Assembly: GCA_029243605.1 (NCBI GenBank)
Contig: JAQWRT010000092.1
Location: 62,001 to 126,000 of the forward strand
Length of the DNA: 64,000 nucleotides
From: Myxococcota bacterium
GTDB taxonomy: Bacteria; Myxococcota_A; UBA9160; UBA4427
Reading direction: 5' to 3'
The translations under genes and the position numbers were made by a program. The notes beneath the pieces are model-generated. The model had not been told where the DNA came from. It searched no databases and saw only the letters and a list, made by a program, of their open reading frames with translations. This document shows positions 51,425 to 59,789 of the stretch, one piece after another. Each line of letters begins with the position of its first letter. Position 1 is the first letter of the stretch.

Positions 51425-51547
51425 GAAAGCATCGAAGTCCGGCGCGGTCGTTCTGGGCCGCGCCGGCATTTCGGCTCCAGCTTGGTTCTGCCCTGGGGTT
51501 CGCCGGGGAGGGCAGGCTCCGGGGTGGCTCTCCTCCAGCACCTTCCC

Positions 51548-52612
51548 CTATTGCCGGGCCGGGTGAGCGCTGGGAGAGCAACCGAACCAGCGTCGAAAGG
51601 CTCTTCCGAAATTGGCGGGGTCTGTGTAACCAAGCCGATGGCCAATCTCGGCGATGGTCAGGTTGTGATCTGCGAGAAGTTGCTCGGCTCGTCTTCTCGA
51701 GTGCGCCTCGACAATAGAGCGAAAAGACGTTCCGGACTCTGCCAGGCGCCGCACGAGAGTTCGCCTGGAGAGGTAAATGCGTCGAGCGATTTCTTCCGCG
51801 CTGGGTGGAGCGCCAGGGCTGGCCTCCAGGATTTGTTCGACACGCGCGACGATGAAGTCGTGCCCGTCGAGACCGCGTTCGGAAACCTCGAGCTCTGACT
51901 TGGCCCTTTGGTATTGGGATTCGTTGGCGAATGGGCAGTCGAGTTCGAGCCACGCCTCCGGGAATGCGAGGGTGGCAATGACGGGATTTTCTGCCGCGTA
52001 GGAAACGGGCGCCGATAGGGCTTCGCGGTAGCGGTTGGCATACTCCGGTTCGGAAAAGGGCAGGGTGAAGCTCGCTTCGCTCATGGATTCGCCCAGGGCA
52101 GACTCGAGCAGGGCTTGAACGCTGATCAAAACCGTCTCGACCAGTGAGCGCTTCAGTTCTATTTCGACTTCGACCAGAATTTCGAGGTGGACGCGATGCT
52201 GGCCCGCCTCCGTCGATCGCCGAATGGAGAAATACGGGGCGCGCAGGTGGGCGAAACGTTCGAGGATCGCCAGAGCCCGATCCAGGTTCTTGGCCGCTGC
52301 AGTGGCGGCCGCCAGGGCACCGTGGGCTGAGCCGTGCAGGGCCGGCCCAATGTCGAGGGCCCAACTCGGGGGGGCGAAGGCGTTGATATTCTGGAGCAGG
52401 CGCAGCTGTTGCCAGACGAAAATCGTCGCATTGGGGTCGATGGCATGGGCCCGCTCGGGACTGATTCCCGTTCCCTGGAGGAGCAGGTGGGCTCGCTCGG
52501 CTTCCGCCCCGAAGCGCCGCAGGAGGAGGCGGAGATAGGCCGCGGGCATGGGCAGCGCGCCGGTGCCGTGGCCTTCGTGGAAGAGGCTGTCTGGCTCAAA
52601 ATGACCAGTCAC
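51548..52612 (-). CDS. AraC family transcriptional regulator
   Basis: The 354-residue protein begins at GTG 52612, with ATG 52549 (MPAAYLRLLLRRFGAEAER) as an alternative. The N-terminal 200 residues match the Arabinose_bd-type effector domain of OruR/ArgR-like regulators (ILERFAHLRAPYFSIRRSTE). The C-terminal HTH_18 has two helix-turn-helix units: IARRIYLSRRTLVRRLAESG with TSFRSIVEAHS, then TIAEIGHRLGYTDPANFGRA with FRRWFG. Regulators of this group usually control one adjacent catabolic operon. The P450 gene is divergent 190 bases away and is the likely target. Confidence 0.85.
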   Translation of the reverse strand: MTGHFEPDSLFHEGHGTGALPMPAAYLRLLLRRFGAEAERAHLLLQGTGISPERAHAIDPNATIFVWQQLRLLQNINAFAPPSWALDIGPALHGSAHGALAAATAAAKNLDRALAILERFAHLRAPYFSIRRSTEAGQHRVHLEILVEVEIELKRSLVETVLISVQALLESALGESMSEASFTLPFSEPEYANRYREALSAPVSYAAENPVIATLAFPEAWLELDCPFANESQYQRAKSELEVSERGLDGHDFIVARVEQILEASPGAPPSAEEIARRIYLSRRTLVRRLAESGTSFRSIVEAHSRRRAEQLLADHNLTIAEIGHRLGYTDPANFGRAFRRWFGCSPSAHPARQ

Positions 52613-52802
52613 CGTCCCAACATACCCTTCTGGTGGGACGGGTTCAATACGAAACTCTAGGAGGCTTCTGCTCTAAGCTGAGAAGGTTCCATCCGGCCTC
52701 AAAGCCACTCTCCCTGGAGCGCTTCGCCACGCCTCACCGACGACCACACCCTCAGCCCTTGCCCGTGCCCTTGGACGGGTGCAGTGAGCAACAGGAGACA
52801 CC

Positions 52803-54083
52803 ATGTCCTCAGTCGCCGAAGAAAGTCCCTTAGCCGCTCTCAATCAGGCCGGATCGGATCCCTATTCGATTCCCCTCGAGAAGATCAACGTCTCGGATTC
52901 GGAACTCTTTGCGACGGATACTTTGTGGGGCTATTTCGAACGCCTTCGCAAGGAGGCCCCGATCCACTACTGCGCCGAAAGCGAGTTCGGTCCCTATTGG
53001 TCGGTGACCTGTTTCGAAGACATCGTCGAAGTGGAGAAGAATCCGGAAATATTCTCCTCGGCTCGAAGCATCGTGATCGGTGACCCCACTCCGGATTTCC
53101 CCTTGGAGGCCGGCTTCATCACGATGGATGGGAAGCGGCATACTGATCACCGCAACGTCGTGAAGCCGTCTATGGCGCCACGTAACCTCAAGCGACTCGA
53201 GCCCCTTATTCGTGAGCGCGTGGTTGAGATCCTCGAAGGCCTGCCCGTGGGAGAGACTTTCAATTGGGTGGATCGGGTCTCCATCGAACTCACCACGGGG
53301 ATGCTCGCCACACTTTTCGATTTCCCCTATGAGGATCGCCGCAAATTGACCTTCTGGTCCGATATGGCGACGGCGAGCCCCGAGCAGGTGGGCGCTGTTG
53401 GGATTACAGAAGAGGAGCGCCAGCAAGCGCTGATGGAATGTCTGGAGGTTTTTACCGGCCTCTGGAAGGATAGAGAAGGGAAGCCCGATAGCGATAAACT
53501 CGATCTCATAACCCTGCTCTCCAACGGAGAATCCACCCGTGATCTCGACCCCATGGAGTACCTGGGGACCCTGGTTCTGCTCATCGTGGGAGGCAACGAC
53601 ACGACGCGCAACTCGATTTCAGGAGGCGTGCTCGCGCTGAACGAGAACCCGGCTGAGTACCAAAAATTGAGAGATGATTTGAGCTTGATTCCCAATATGG
53701 TCAGCGAGATCATCCGCTGGCAGACGCCCCTCGCCCACATGCGGCGAACTGCCACTCAGGACACCGAACTCGGGGGCAAGTCGATCAAAAAGGGCGACAA
53801 GGTGATCATGTGGTACGTCTCGGCGAATCGGGACGAAACCGCGATTGACCGGGCCAACGAGTTCCTCATCGATCGTCCCAATGTTCGCCGCCACCTTTCG
53901 TTTGGTTGGGGGGCGCATTTCTGCATCGGCAGCCGGATTGCCGAAATGCAGCTCCGCATCCTGTGGGAAGAAGTGATGCAGCGCTTTAGCCGGGTCGAGG
54001 TAGTTGGAGATCCGGTGCGCGTTCGTTCCAATTTCGTCAAAGGCTTCGAGGAACTCGGGGTTCGGCTGCATCCCCTGCCCTGA
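52803..54083 (+). CDS. Cytochrome P450
   Basis: This 426-residue bacterial class-I P450 has the heme motif FGWGAHFCIGSRIAEMQ with the thiolate Cys374. The I-helix reads VLLIVGGNDTTRNSISGGVL with the acid-Thr pair; ExxR is in VSEIIRWQTPLAHMRR. The HTDHRNVVKPSMAPRNL segment (helix C) is typical of CYP families acting on terpenes, steroids or fatty acids. No ferredoxin or reductase gene is adjacent. It is divergent from the AraC regulator gene and likely induced by it. Its neighbours downstream, amidohydrolase and CoA transferase/thiolase genes, fit hydroxylation followed by acyl-chain shortening. Confidence 0.92.
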   Translation: MSSVAEESPLAALNQAGSDPYSIPLEKINVSDSELFATDTLWGYFERLRKEAPIHYCAESEFGPYWSVTCFEDIVEVEKNPEIFSSARSIVIGDPTPDFPLEAGFITMDGKRHTDHRNVVKPSMAPRNLKRLEPLIRERVVEILEGLPVGETFNWVDRVSIELTTGMLATLFDFPYEDRRKLTFWSDMATASPEQVGAVGITEEERQQALMECLEVFTGLWKDREGKPDSDKLDLITLLSNGESTRDLDPMEYLGTLVLLIVGGNDTTRNSISGGVLALNENPAEYQKLRDDLSLIPNMVSEIIRWQTPLAHMRRTATQDTELGGKSIKKGDKVIMWYVSANRDETAIDRANEFLIDRPNVRRHLSFGWGAHFCIGSRIAEMQLRILWEEVMQRFSRVEVVGDPVRVRSNFVKGFEELGVRLHPLP

Positions 54084-54180
54084 AGGGGCTGATCGGTTGA
54101 GAAGGTAATCTTTCGCCGAGGTCGAAAGCGATCCGTGGTACTCTGGAGAGGAATCCAAGGAATGCAGCGGAAAGGCTTTC

Positions 54181-54450
54181 ATGACCAAGGGTGCGCAATC
54201 GCTTCGGGAGATTCTGGACGAACTGCATACGGCCCTGCGGGAGTCTCCTGATATAGGGGATGAAGGGCGAGCCGCATTGCTCAAGACGGTGGCCGAGATC
54301 GAAGAAGTCCTCAACGAGGACAGAGCTGAGGGCTCTACCACGATCCGCCAGCAGCTCAGTCAGGCGATTGGCCAGTTTGAGGAGTCGCATCCGAAACTGA
54401 CCTCGGTGGTGGGGCGTGTCGCGGACTCGTTGAGCGACTTGGGCATCTGA
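54181..54450 (+). CDS. DUF4404 family protein
   Basis: The 89-residue protein is helical and acidic. It starts LREILDELHTALRESPDIGD and ends GQFEESHPKLTSVVGRVADS with LSDLGI. This is the DUF4404 pattern: two coiled-coil-prone helices and a conserved (F)EESHP...GRVAdaLsxlGI end. The role of the family is unknown. It sits 97 bases after the P450 gene. The start ATG follows CGGAAAGGCTTTC. No signal or membrane segment. Confidence 0.85.
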   Translation: MTKGAQSLREILDELHTALRESPDIGDEGRAALLKTVAEIEEVLNEDRAEGSTTIRQQLSQAIGQFEESHPKLTSVVGRVADSLSDLGI

Positions 54451-54575
54451 GTCTGGGCATCTGAGCCGAGCGCGGAGCCGGAAATACCCGCCGACTTGGG
54501 GGCTGGCTTCTGTTGAAGCCTACGGTCAAGGGACTATGCTTTTTGGGGCCCGTCCCATGGGCAGAGGAGTTGAGC

Positions 54576-55643
54576 ATGCCCAGGGCCAACCGTCTTTTTT
54601 CTGCCGATTCACATTGCGTCATTAACAGCGACCAAGTGAAAAAGAACCTCGCGTCTAAATATCATGCCGCTTGGGACGAAGGAATGGCGAAATACGACGC
54701 CATCCGCGATGAAGAAATGGCTGGCGAGAGCCTCGAGCTCGAAGATTTCGTTGATCTCGAGGCGGCGCGCCACCCGGGCTATTTCGATTCGACCGCACGC
54801 CTGGAGGCTATGGAGGCCGATGGGGTCGAGTGTGAGGTCATGTACTCGGAGTTCGACTTCACGAGCAAGGTCTACCAGGTGGGGGACCAGTGGCGCGAGT
54901 GCGCCACCGCCTACAACGACACTCTTCTCGAGTTCGCTTCCGTGGATCCGAAGCGCATCTTGATCACCTATCAACTTCCGCTGATTGATATCGACTATGC
55001 GGTCTCCGAAATTGAACGGCTCGCCAAGCTCGGCGCGCGTTCGATCCAAATCCCGAATTTTCCCAGCGAGGTGGGAATGCCGGACTACCACGATCCGCGT
55101 TACACAAGGCTCTGGTCGGCTTTCGAGGAGACGGGTGTTGTCGTGGCTAATCACCTGACGCTCAAGAATTCATTGTGGGAAACTTTTCGGCGTGATCCGA
55201 CACCCCAAAAGGGAATCTTTACCGCGATGCCAGGTTTTGCCATCGGGGAGACCCTTTGCTGGTATATCTTGACGGGCATCTTGGAGCGGCATCCGAAGCT
55301 CAAGATCGTTTTTGTTGAGCCCGGACTTTTCTGGCTCTCTGGTTTCATTCGTTACCTCGATAGCCGCATGCATCACCACTATGATTTTCCAGGTGTCAAA
55401 GAGTTGCCCTCCACGTATTTCAAGAGGCAAATGGCCGTGACTTTTGTTCATGAGCCCGAGGGCGTCGAATTGCGGCATGAACTCGGCGTCGAAAATGTTC
55501 TCTGGTCGACGGATTTCCCTCACCCGGTTTGCAATTGGCCAGATGCGGGCGCGAAGGTCTTGAAGCAATTCGAGGGCGTGCCCGAAGACGAAGTACGCGC
55601 GATCACCTGGGGCAATGGGGCTCGAATGTACGGTATAGAGTGA
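54576..55643 (+). CDS. Amidohydrolase family protein (metal-dependent hydrolase, amidohydrolase 2)
   Basis: The 355-residue protein starts at ATG 54576 with GAGGAG upstream, rather than at 54513. It has the amidohydrolase-2 (ACMSD-like) layout: SADSHCVI at the N-terminus where family members have DxH, then a region with CATAYNDTLLEFASVDPKRI, FSEDTG-like VVVANHLTL with a metal His, and VEPGLFWLSGFIRYLD. The end reads NVLWSTDFPHPVCNWPDAGA, with the catalytic Asp in STDFPHP. Members hydrolyse or decarboxylate cyclic acids and are frequent in terpenoid and steroid ring pathways. The CoA transferase gene follows 37 bases downstream. Confidence 0.85.
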   Translation: MPRANRLFSADSHCVINSDQVKKNLASKYHAAWDEGMAKYDAIRDEEMAGESLELEDFVDLEAARHPGYFDSTARLEAMEADGVECEVMYSEFDFTSKVYQVGDQWRECATAYNDTLLEFASVDPKRILITYQLPLIDIDYAVSEIERLAKLGARSIQIPNFPSEVGMPDYHDPRYTRLWSAFEETGVVVANHLTLKNSLWETFRRDPTPQKGIFTAMPGFAIGETLCWYILTGILERHPKLKIVFVEPGLFWLSGFIRYLDSRMHHHYDFPGVKELPSTYFKRQMAVTFVHEPEGVELRHELGVENVLWSTDFPHPVCNWPDAGAKVLKQFEGVPEDEVRAITWGNGARMYGIE

Positions 55644-55680
55644 AGCGAGTATTGGAAGGCAATAGGGGCGGAATAGGCTA

Positions 55681-58170
55681 GTGGCTGGTGTTCTAGACGG
55701 TATCCGTGTAGTCGATCTTTCCGAAGGCATCGCCGGTCCGATGGCGACCATGATGTTTGCCGATCACGGAGCCGAGGTGATCAAGGTGGAGAGGCCCGGA
55801 GGAGATCCGTTCCGGAGCCAGATCGCCTACCACGGTTGGAATCGGGGCAAGCGCAGCGTGATTCTCGACCTCGCTCGTCCCGAGGATCGTGAAGTTTTAT
55901 CGACTCTGATTCGCCACGCCGATGTTCTGCTGGAAAGCTTTGCTCCGGGTAAGGCCGGGGAGTTCGGGCTGGATCACGACTCGCTGGCCGAGATGAATCC
56001 CGAACTCATTCACTGCTCGATTACGGGATATGGGCGCGATAATGCCCATTCCGACCGGCCAGGCTTGGATGCGCTGGTCGCCGCCCGGACCGGTCTTCAG
56101 TGGGAGCAGCGTGGGCGGGTTGGAGGCTCCGCGGCCTTCCTTTCGGGCCAGCCGGCATTTTCCGCCGACTACGAATGCCCCGCCGAGGCGCTCCAGGGAC
56201 CGGACCGCAACGGCCCCCTCTTTTCCTCGTCGCGTTTCCCGAGCCTGGGCGCCGCCCATGCCACAACCCTGGCGATCAGCGCAGCGCTTCGCGCCCGGGA
56301 GATCACCGGCCGGGGGCAGTGGGTCGAGACTTCACTCCTCCAGGGGGCACTTTCCGCGGGCGGCATGGCTTTCGCCACCGGGGAGAATCTCGATGCCTGG
56401 GGCTTCTCGACCTGGGTCTCGGACAGTCGATCGCCTAAGGGCCTCTTTGAGTGCAGCGACGGGCAATGGGTGCACTGCTGGCCCCCAAGCCCCCGCTTCG
56501 TGCTCGCCGCGGGCGAAGGCGATGAACTTAATGCGCACCCCGACTTGGCTGTGCGCGAAGATCCCGATCGCATCGGTCTTGGGCCCGAAGAGCTCTTCGT
56601 GCTTCACCATTATTGGCTGTTGATGGAGAAAACCTTTGCGAAGTTCAGTGCGGATGCTTGGGCCGAAGCCGGCGCTCAGGCGGGGGTTTGTATCCAGCGA
56701 GTTCGCGCTCCCGAGGAGGCTTGGTCGGACCCCCTCCTCCTGGCCGACGGCTGCGTGGCGGAAATCGACGACCCTGAGCTCGGCCCGATTCGGACGGTAG
56801 GCATCACCTACAGCCTGGGAAGAAGTCCCGGCAAGGTGGGAAAGGCGGCACCCCGGGCGGGCGAGCACAACGACGAAATCAGAGCCGAGGCCGCCGCCTT
56901 CGGGTCGCCCCGGTCGCCTCGGGAAGCCGGAAGACCCCTGCCCGGCGGCCCGCTTGAGGGCATTCGGGTGCTCGATTTTGGCTTGGCCGTGGCAGGCCCC
57001 TACGGCGCGCAACTTCTTAGCGATTTGGGAGCCGATGTCATTAAGGTGAACGCGCTCCACGATTGGTATTGGCACTCGAACCAGATCGCCATGTCGTGCA
57101 ATCGGGGTAAGCGCAGCCTGGCGGTGGATCTTAAGCACGAAGCCGCCAAGGAATCCATCGAACGATTGATCGCCTCGGCCGACGTGATCATCCACAACAT
57201 GCGCTACCCCGCCGCCGTTCGTCTGGGGATCGACTACGAGACGCTCAAGGAAAAATATCCTCGGTTGGTTTATTGCCATACCCGGGGTTTCGAACACGGT
57301 CCACGCGAACAGCTCCCCGGCAACGACCAGACCGGCGCCTGCTTGGCCGGGGTTGAGTGGGAGGACGGCGGCTGCGGCGGCGGGGGCCGGCCCTTCTGGT
57401 CGCTCACCAGCATGGGCGATACGGGTAATGGCTACCTCGCGGCATCGGCGATCTGCCAGGCCCTCTACGAGCGTGAAAAAACGGGCCAGGGGCAGTGGGT
57501 GGAGACGGCGATCATCAATGCACAGCTGCTCAACGCCTCCCACTCCCTGGGCCGCCCGGACGGAAGCGGTTTCGAAAGGCCCCTGCTCGATGCCGATCAC
57601 CTCGGGCTTTCCGCAGGCATCCGTCTCTATGCCACTGCGGATGGGTGGCTCTGCCTTTCCCTCCTGGGCCAGGAAGATTGGCGAGGCCTGGCAAGTGCTC
57701 TCGGGGATTCCGAACTCGAGGCTGGATTCAACGCGGGGGCCGAGGTCGATTCAGAGCTCGCCGAGCGGATCGAGAAGATTCTGGCCACGCGCAGCTCCGA
57801 GGAGGCCTTTGCGCTTCTGGATGGGGCGGGAGTTCCGTGCGAGATCGCTTCGGAGCGGGCCAGTCTTGCCCTGTGGTCCGATCCCGAGGCCTTCGAGCGT
57901 CGCTGGATCGTCCAATATCCCCACCCCATGGTGGGTGAGATCGGCCAGGTAGGCCTGGCCTTTTCGTTTTCCGAAACCCCGGCTCGCATTCAGGGTCCGC
58001 CTACCCTGGTGGGGGAGCACACCCGGGAGATCCTGGGCGAACTCGAATATTCGGAGTCGGAAATCGAGACCCTTCTGGAGGCTGGCGCCGTGGGGGATCG
58101 AAACCTGCACCCCGCCCTCAGTGGCGATTCGGATGGCGCGGTGAAGTCGCCCTGGGCTCCCGACACGTGA
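55681..58170 (+). CDS. Tandem CaiB/BaiF CoA-transferase fusion
   Basis: The 829-residue protein starts at GTG 55681. It carries two family III CoA-transferase units. Unit 1 (residues 1-400) reads LDGIRVVDLSEGIAGPMATM, MFADHGAEVIKVERPGGDPF, NRGKRSVILDLARPEDREVL and NPELIHCSITGYGRDN. Unit 2 (about 420-815) reads LEGIRVLDFGLAVAGPYGAQ, SDLGADVIKVNALHDWYW and CHTRGFEHGPREQLPG. Normal enzymes are single-unit homodimers of about 400 residues, so this may act as a pseudo-dimer. Family III moves CoA between carboxylates, through an Asp whose position I cannot fix here. The last base pair step GTGA joins it to the DUF35 gene. Confidence 0.9.
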   Translation: MAGVLDGIRVVDLSEGIAGPMATMMFADHGAEVIKVERPGGDPFRSQIAYHGWNRGKRSVILDLARPEDREVLSTLIRHADVLLESFAPGKAGEFGLDHDSLAEMNPELIHCSITGYGRDNAHSDRPGLDALVAARTGLQWEQRGRVGGSAAFLSGQPAFSADYECPAEALQGPDRNGPLFSSSRFPSLGAAHATTLAISAALRAREITGRGQWVETSLLQGALSAGGMAFATGENLDAWGFSTWVSDSRSPKGLFECSDGQWVHCWPPSPRFVLAAGEGDELNAHPDLAVREDPDRIGLGPEELFVLHHYWLLMEKTFAKFSADAWAEAGAQAGVCIQRVRAPEEAWSDPLLLADGCVAEIDDPELGPIRTVGITYSLGRSPGKVGKAAPRAGEHNDEIRAEAAAFGSPRSPREAGRPLPGGPLEGIRVLDFGLAVAGPYGAQLLSDLGADVIKVNALHDWYWHSNQIAMSCNRGKRSLAVDLKHEAAKESIERLIASADVIIHNMRYPAAVRLGIDYETLKEKYPRLVYCHTRGFEHGPREQLPGNDQTGACLAGVEWEDGGCGGGGRPFWSLTSMGDTGNGYLAASAICQALYEREKTGQGQWVETAIINAQLLNASHSLGRPDGSGFERPLLDADHLGLSAGIRLYATADGWLCLSLLGQEDWRGLASALGDSELEAGFNAGAEVDSELAERIEKILATRSSEEAFALLDGAGVPCEIASERASLALWSDPEAFERRWIVQYPHPMVGEIGQVGLAFSFSETPARIQGPPTLVGEHTREILGELEYSESEIETLLEAGAVGDRNLHPALSGDSDGAVKSPWAPDT

Positions 58171-58589
58171 GCGGGGGAATGCGACCGGGGCTCCAGCCCT
58201 CTCGGGATAGCGCCTTTTTCTGGCAGGGCCTGCGCGATGACAAGCTTCTCTGCCAGTCCTGCGATGAGTGCGGCGGCCTTCGGCATCCGCCGCGGCCCAT
58301 GTGCCCGGATTGCGGTTCCCTGGAGTGGAGCGCCCAGCCACTTTCGGGCCGGGGCCGGGTTCATGCCTGGATCAAACCCGTTCACCCCCCACTCCCCATG
58401 TTCGAGGAGGGATTTCTCGTGGCCCTGGTGGAACTCGACGAGGGCATTCGCCTGCTCTCGAACCTTTGTGAAATCTCTGGGGAAGATGTCCGTAATGAGA
58501 TGCCTGTCGAGGTGTTCTTTATCGAGATCGATGCCGAGGGCACGAAGGTTCACCAGTTTCGCCCAGTAGGAGAGTCGGATCGTGGCTGA
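58167..58589 (+). CDS. DUF35 OB-fold/zinc-ribbon protein, thiolase partner (ChsH2-like)
   Basis: The 140-residue protein begins at GTG 58167, sharing GTGA with the CoA-transferase stop. It has a rubredoxin-type zinc ribbon (CQSCDECGGLRHPPRPMCPD with CGSLEW) and an OB fold (RGRVHAWIKPVHPPLPMFEE). Such proteins pair with thiolase-like enzymes and bind acyl-CoA; in the sterol pathway the DUF35 part of ChsH2 binds the aldolase Ltp2. The 3' end overlaps the start of the thiolase-like gene by 8 bases, so the two are translationally coupled and likely form a complex. Confidence 0.88.
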   Translation: MSGGMRPGLQPSRDSAFFWQGLRDDKLLCQSCDECGGLRHPPRPMCPDCGSLEWSAQPLSGRGRVHAWIKPVHPPLPMFEEGFLVALVELDEGIRLLSNLCEISGEDVRNEMPVEVFFIEIDAEGTKVHQFRPVGESDRG

Positions 58590-59745
58590 CGAATCCTCCT
58601 CGGTGATCGTCGGGATCGGGCAGACCGAGTTTTCGAAAAACTCGGGGAGAAGTGAGCTGCAACTCGCCTGCGAGGCCATTCGGGCTGCTCTGGACGATTG
58701 CGGCCTGGCTCCCGCCGATGTCGACGGGATGACGACTTTCACCCTGGACACCAGCGACGACGTCGACCTCGTACGCTCCTTGGGCATCGAAAACCTGCGT
58801 TTTTCGTCCCGAGTGCCGCACGGGGGAGGGGGATCCACGGGCACCCTGGCTCACGCCATGGCGGCGGTGGATTCGGGGCTCGCCGAGGTGGTGGTCTGTT
58901 GGCGGGCGATGAACGAACGCTCCGAGGCACGTTTCGGGACCGCCCAACTTTCGGATGCCGGTCATGCTCGGGGCTCGGGGACGGGCTTTATCGAGTGGAG
59001 CGTTCCCTTCGGTGCCGTGACGCCGGCTGCTTGGACGGCCATCGGGGCTCAGCGTTATATGCACGCCTATGGCGCCACCAATGAAGATTTCGGCCGGGTG
59101 GCGGTCACTCTGCGAAAAGCGGCGTCAACGAACCCCGCCGCCTTCTTCTATCAACGCCCCCTGAGCCTCGAAGAACACCAGGCCTCGCGTTGGATCGCTG
59201 AGCCGGTCTTCCGGCTCTTCGATTGCTGCCAGGAGAGCGATGGAGGAGTTGCTTTCGTGGTGACCTCCAAGGAGCGCGCCCGGGATTGCCGCATGCCCGG
59301 TGCTCGGATCCTTCACGCCACCCAAGCCGTTCCCTTTGATACCGAGGTCGTTACGAATTTCTATCACGCGGATCTTACCCGCTTCGACTCAGGGGTTGCC
59401 TGCGCCGCCAACCTCTATGGTCGGACAGGGCTCGGGCCCGAAGACATTCAGGTTGCCATGCTCTACGACCATTTCAGCGTGGCGGTCTTCTGGCACCTGG
59501 AAGCCTTCGGTTTCTGCGGACCCGGTGAGGCGCCGGATTTCATCCGCGAAGGTCATTGCGATCTGGAGGGGCGCCTTCCCCTGAGCCCCAATGGCGGTCT
59601 GATCGGCGAGGCCTATATCCACGGGATGAACAACATCACCGAGGCGGTACGCCAGATTAGGGGGACAGCGGCCAACCCCATCGATTCCGTGGACCACGTC
59701 CTTGTTTCGTCGGGGATGAGCGGGGCGATCCTGGGTCGCCTCTGA
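58582..59745 (+). CDS. Thiolase-like lipid-transfer protein (Ltp2-type aldolase)
   Basis: The 387-residue protein starts at GTG 58582 inside the end of the DUF35 gene. The fold is thiolase-like (ADESSSVIVGIGQTEFSKNS, and NGGLIGEAYIHGMNNITEAV). Where true thiolases have the nucleophilic Cys, this protein reads VPHGGGGSTGTLAHAMAAVD: no Cys. That is the mark of Ltp2-like proteins. They carry out retro-aldol cleavage of a beta-hydroxyacyl-CoA side chain and rely on Tyr residues, one in GEAYIHG. It probably removes a terminal unit from a CoA-activated side chain. The operon order CoA transferase-DUF35-aldolase supports this. Substrate unknown. Confidence 0.85.
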   Translation: MADESSSVIVGIGQTEFSKNSGRSELQLACEAIRAALDDCGLAPADVDGMTTFTLDTSDDVDLVRSLGIENLRFSSRVPHGGGGSTGTLAHAMAAVDSGLAEVVVCWRAMNERSEARFGTAQLSDAGHARGSGTGFIEWSVPFGAVTPAAWTAIGAQRYMHAYGATNEDFGRVAVTLRKAASTNPAAFFYQRPLSLEEHQASRWIAEPVFRLFDCCQESDGGVAFVVTSKERARDCRMPGARILHATQAVPFDTEVVTNFYHADLTRFDSGVACAANLYGRTGLGPEDIQVAMLYDHFSVAVFWHLEAFGFCGPGEAPDFIREGHCDLEGRLPLSPNGGLIGEAYIHGMNNITEAVRQIRGTAANPIDSVDHVLVSSGMSGAILGRL

Positions 59746-59789
59746 CTCTCTTGCTCTGAACGCTCCCCGGCCCAGGCCAGGCCCGGATA

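Noticed and set aside
51363-52364. 333-codon minus-strand open frame
   Set aside because: Shadow in another frame of the AraC regulator gene; Arg/Pro/Ser-rich.
56332-57600. 422-codon minus-strand open frame
   Set aside because: Antisense to the CoA-transferase fusion; high-GC third-position effect.
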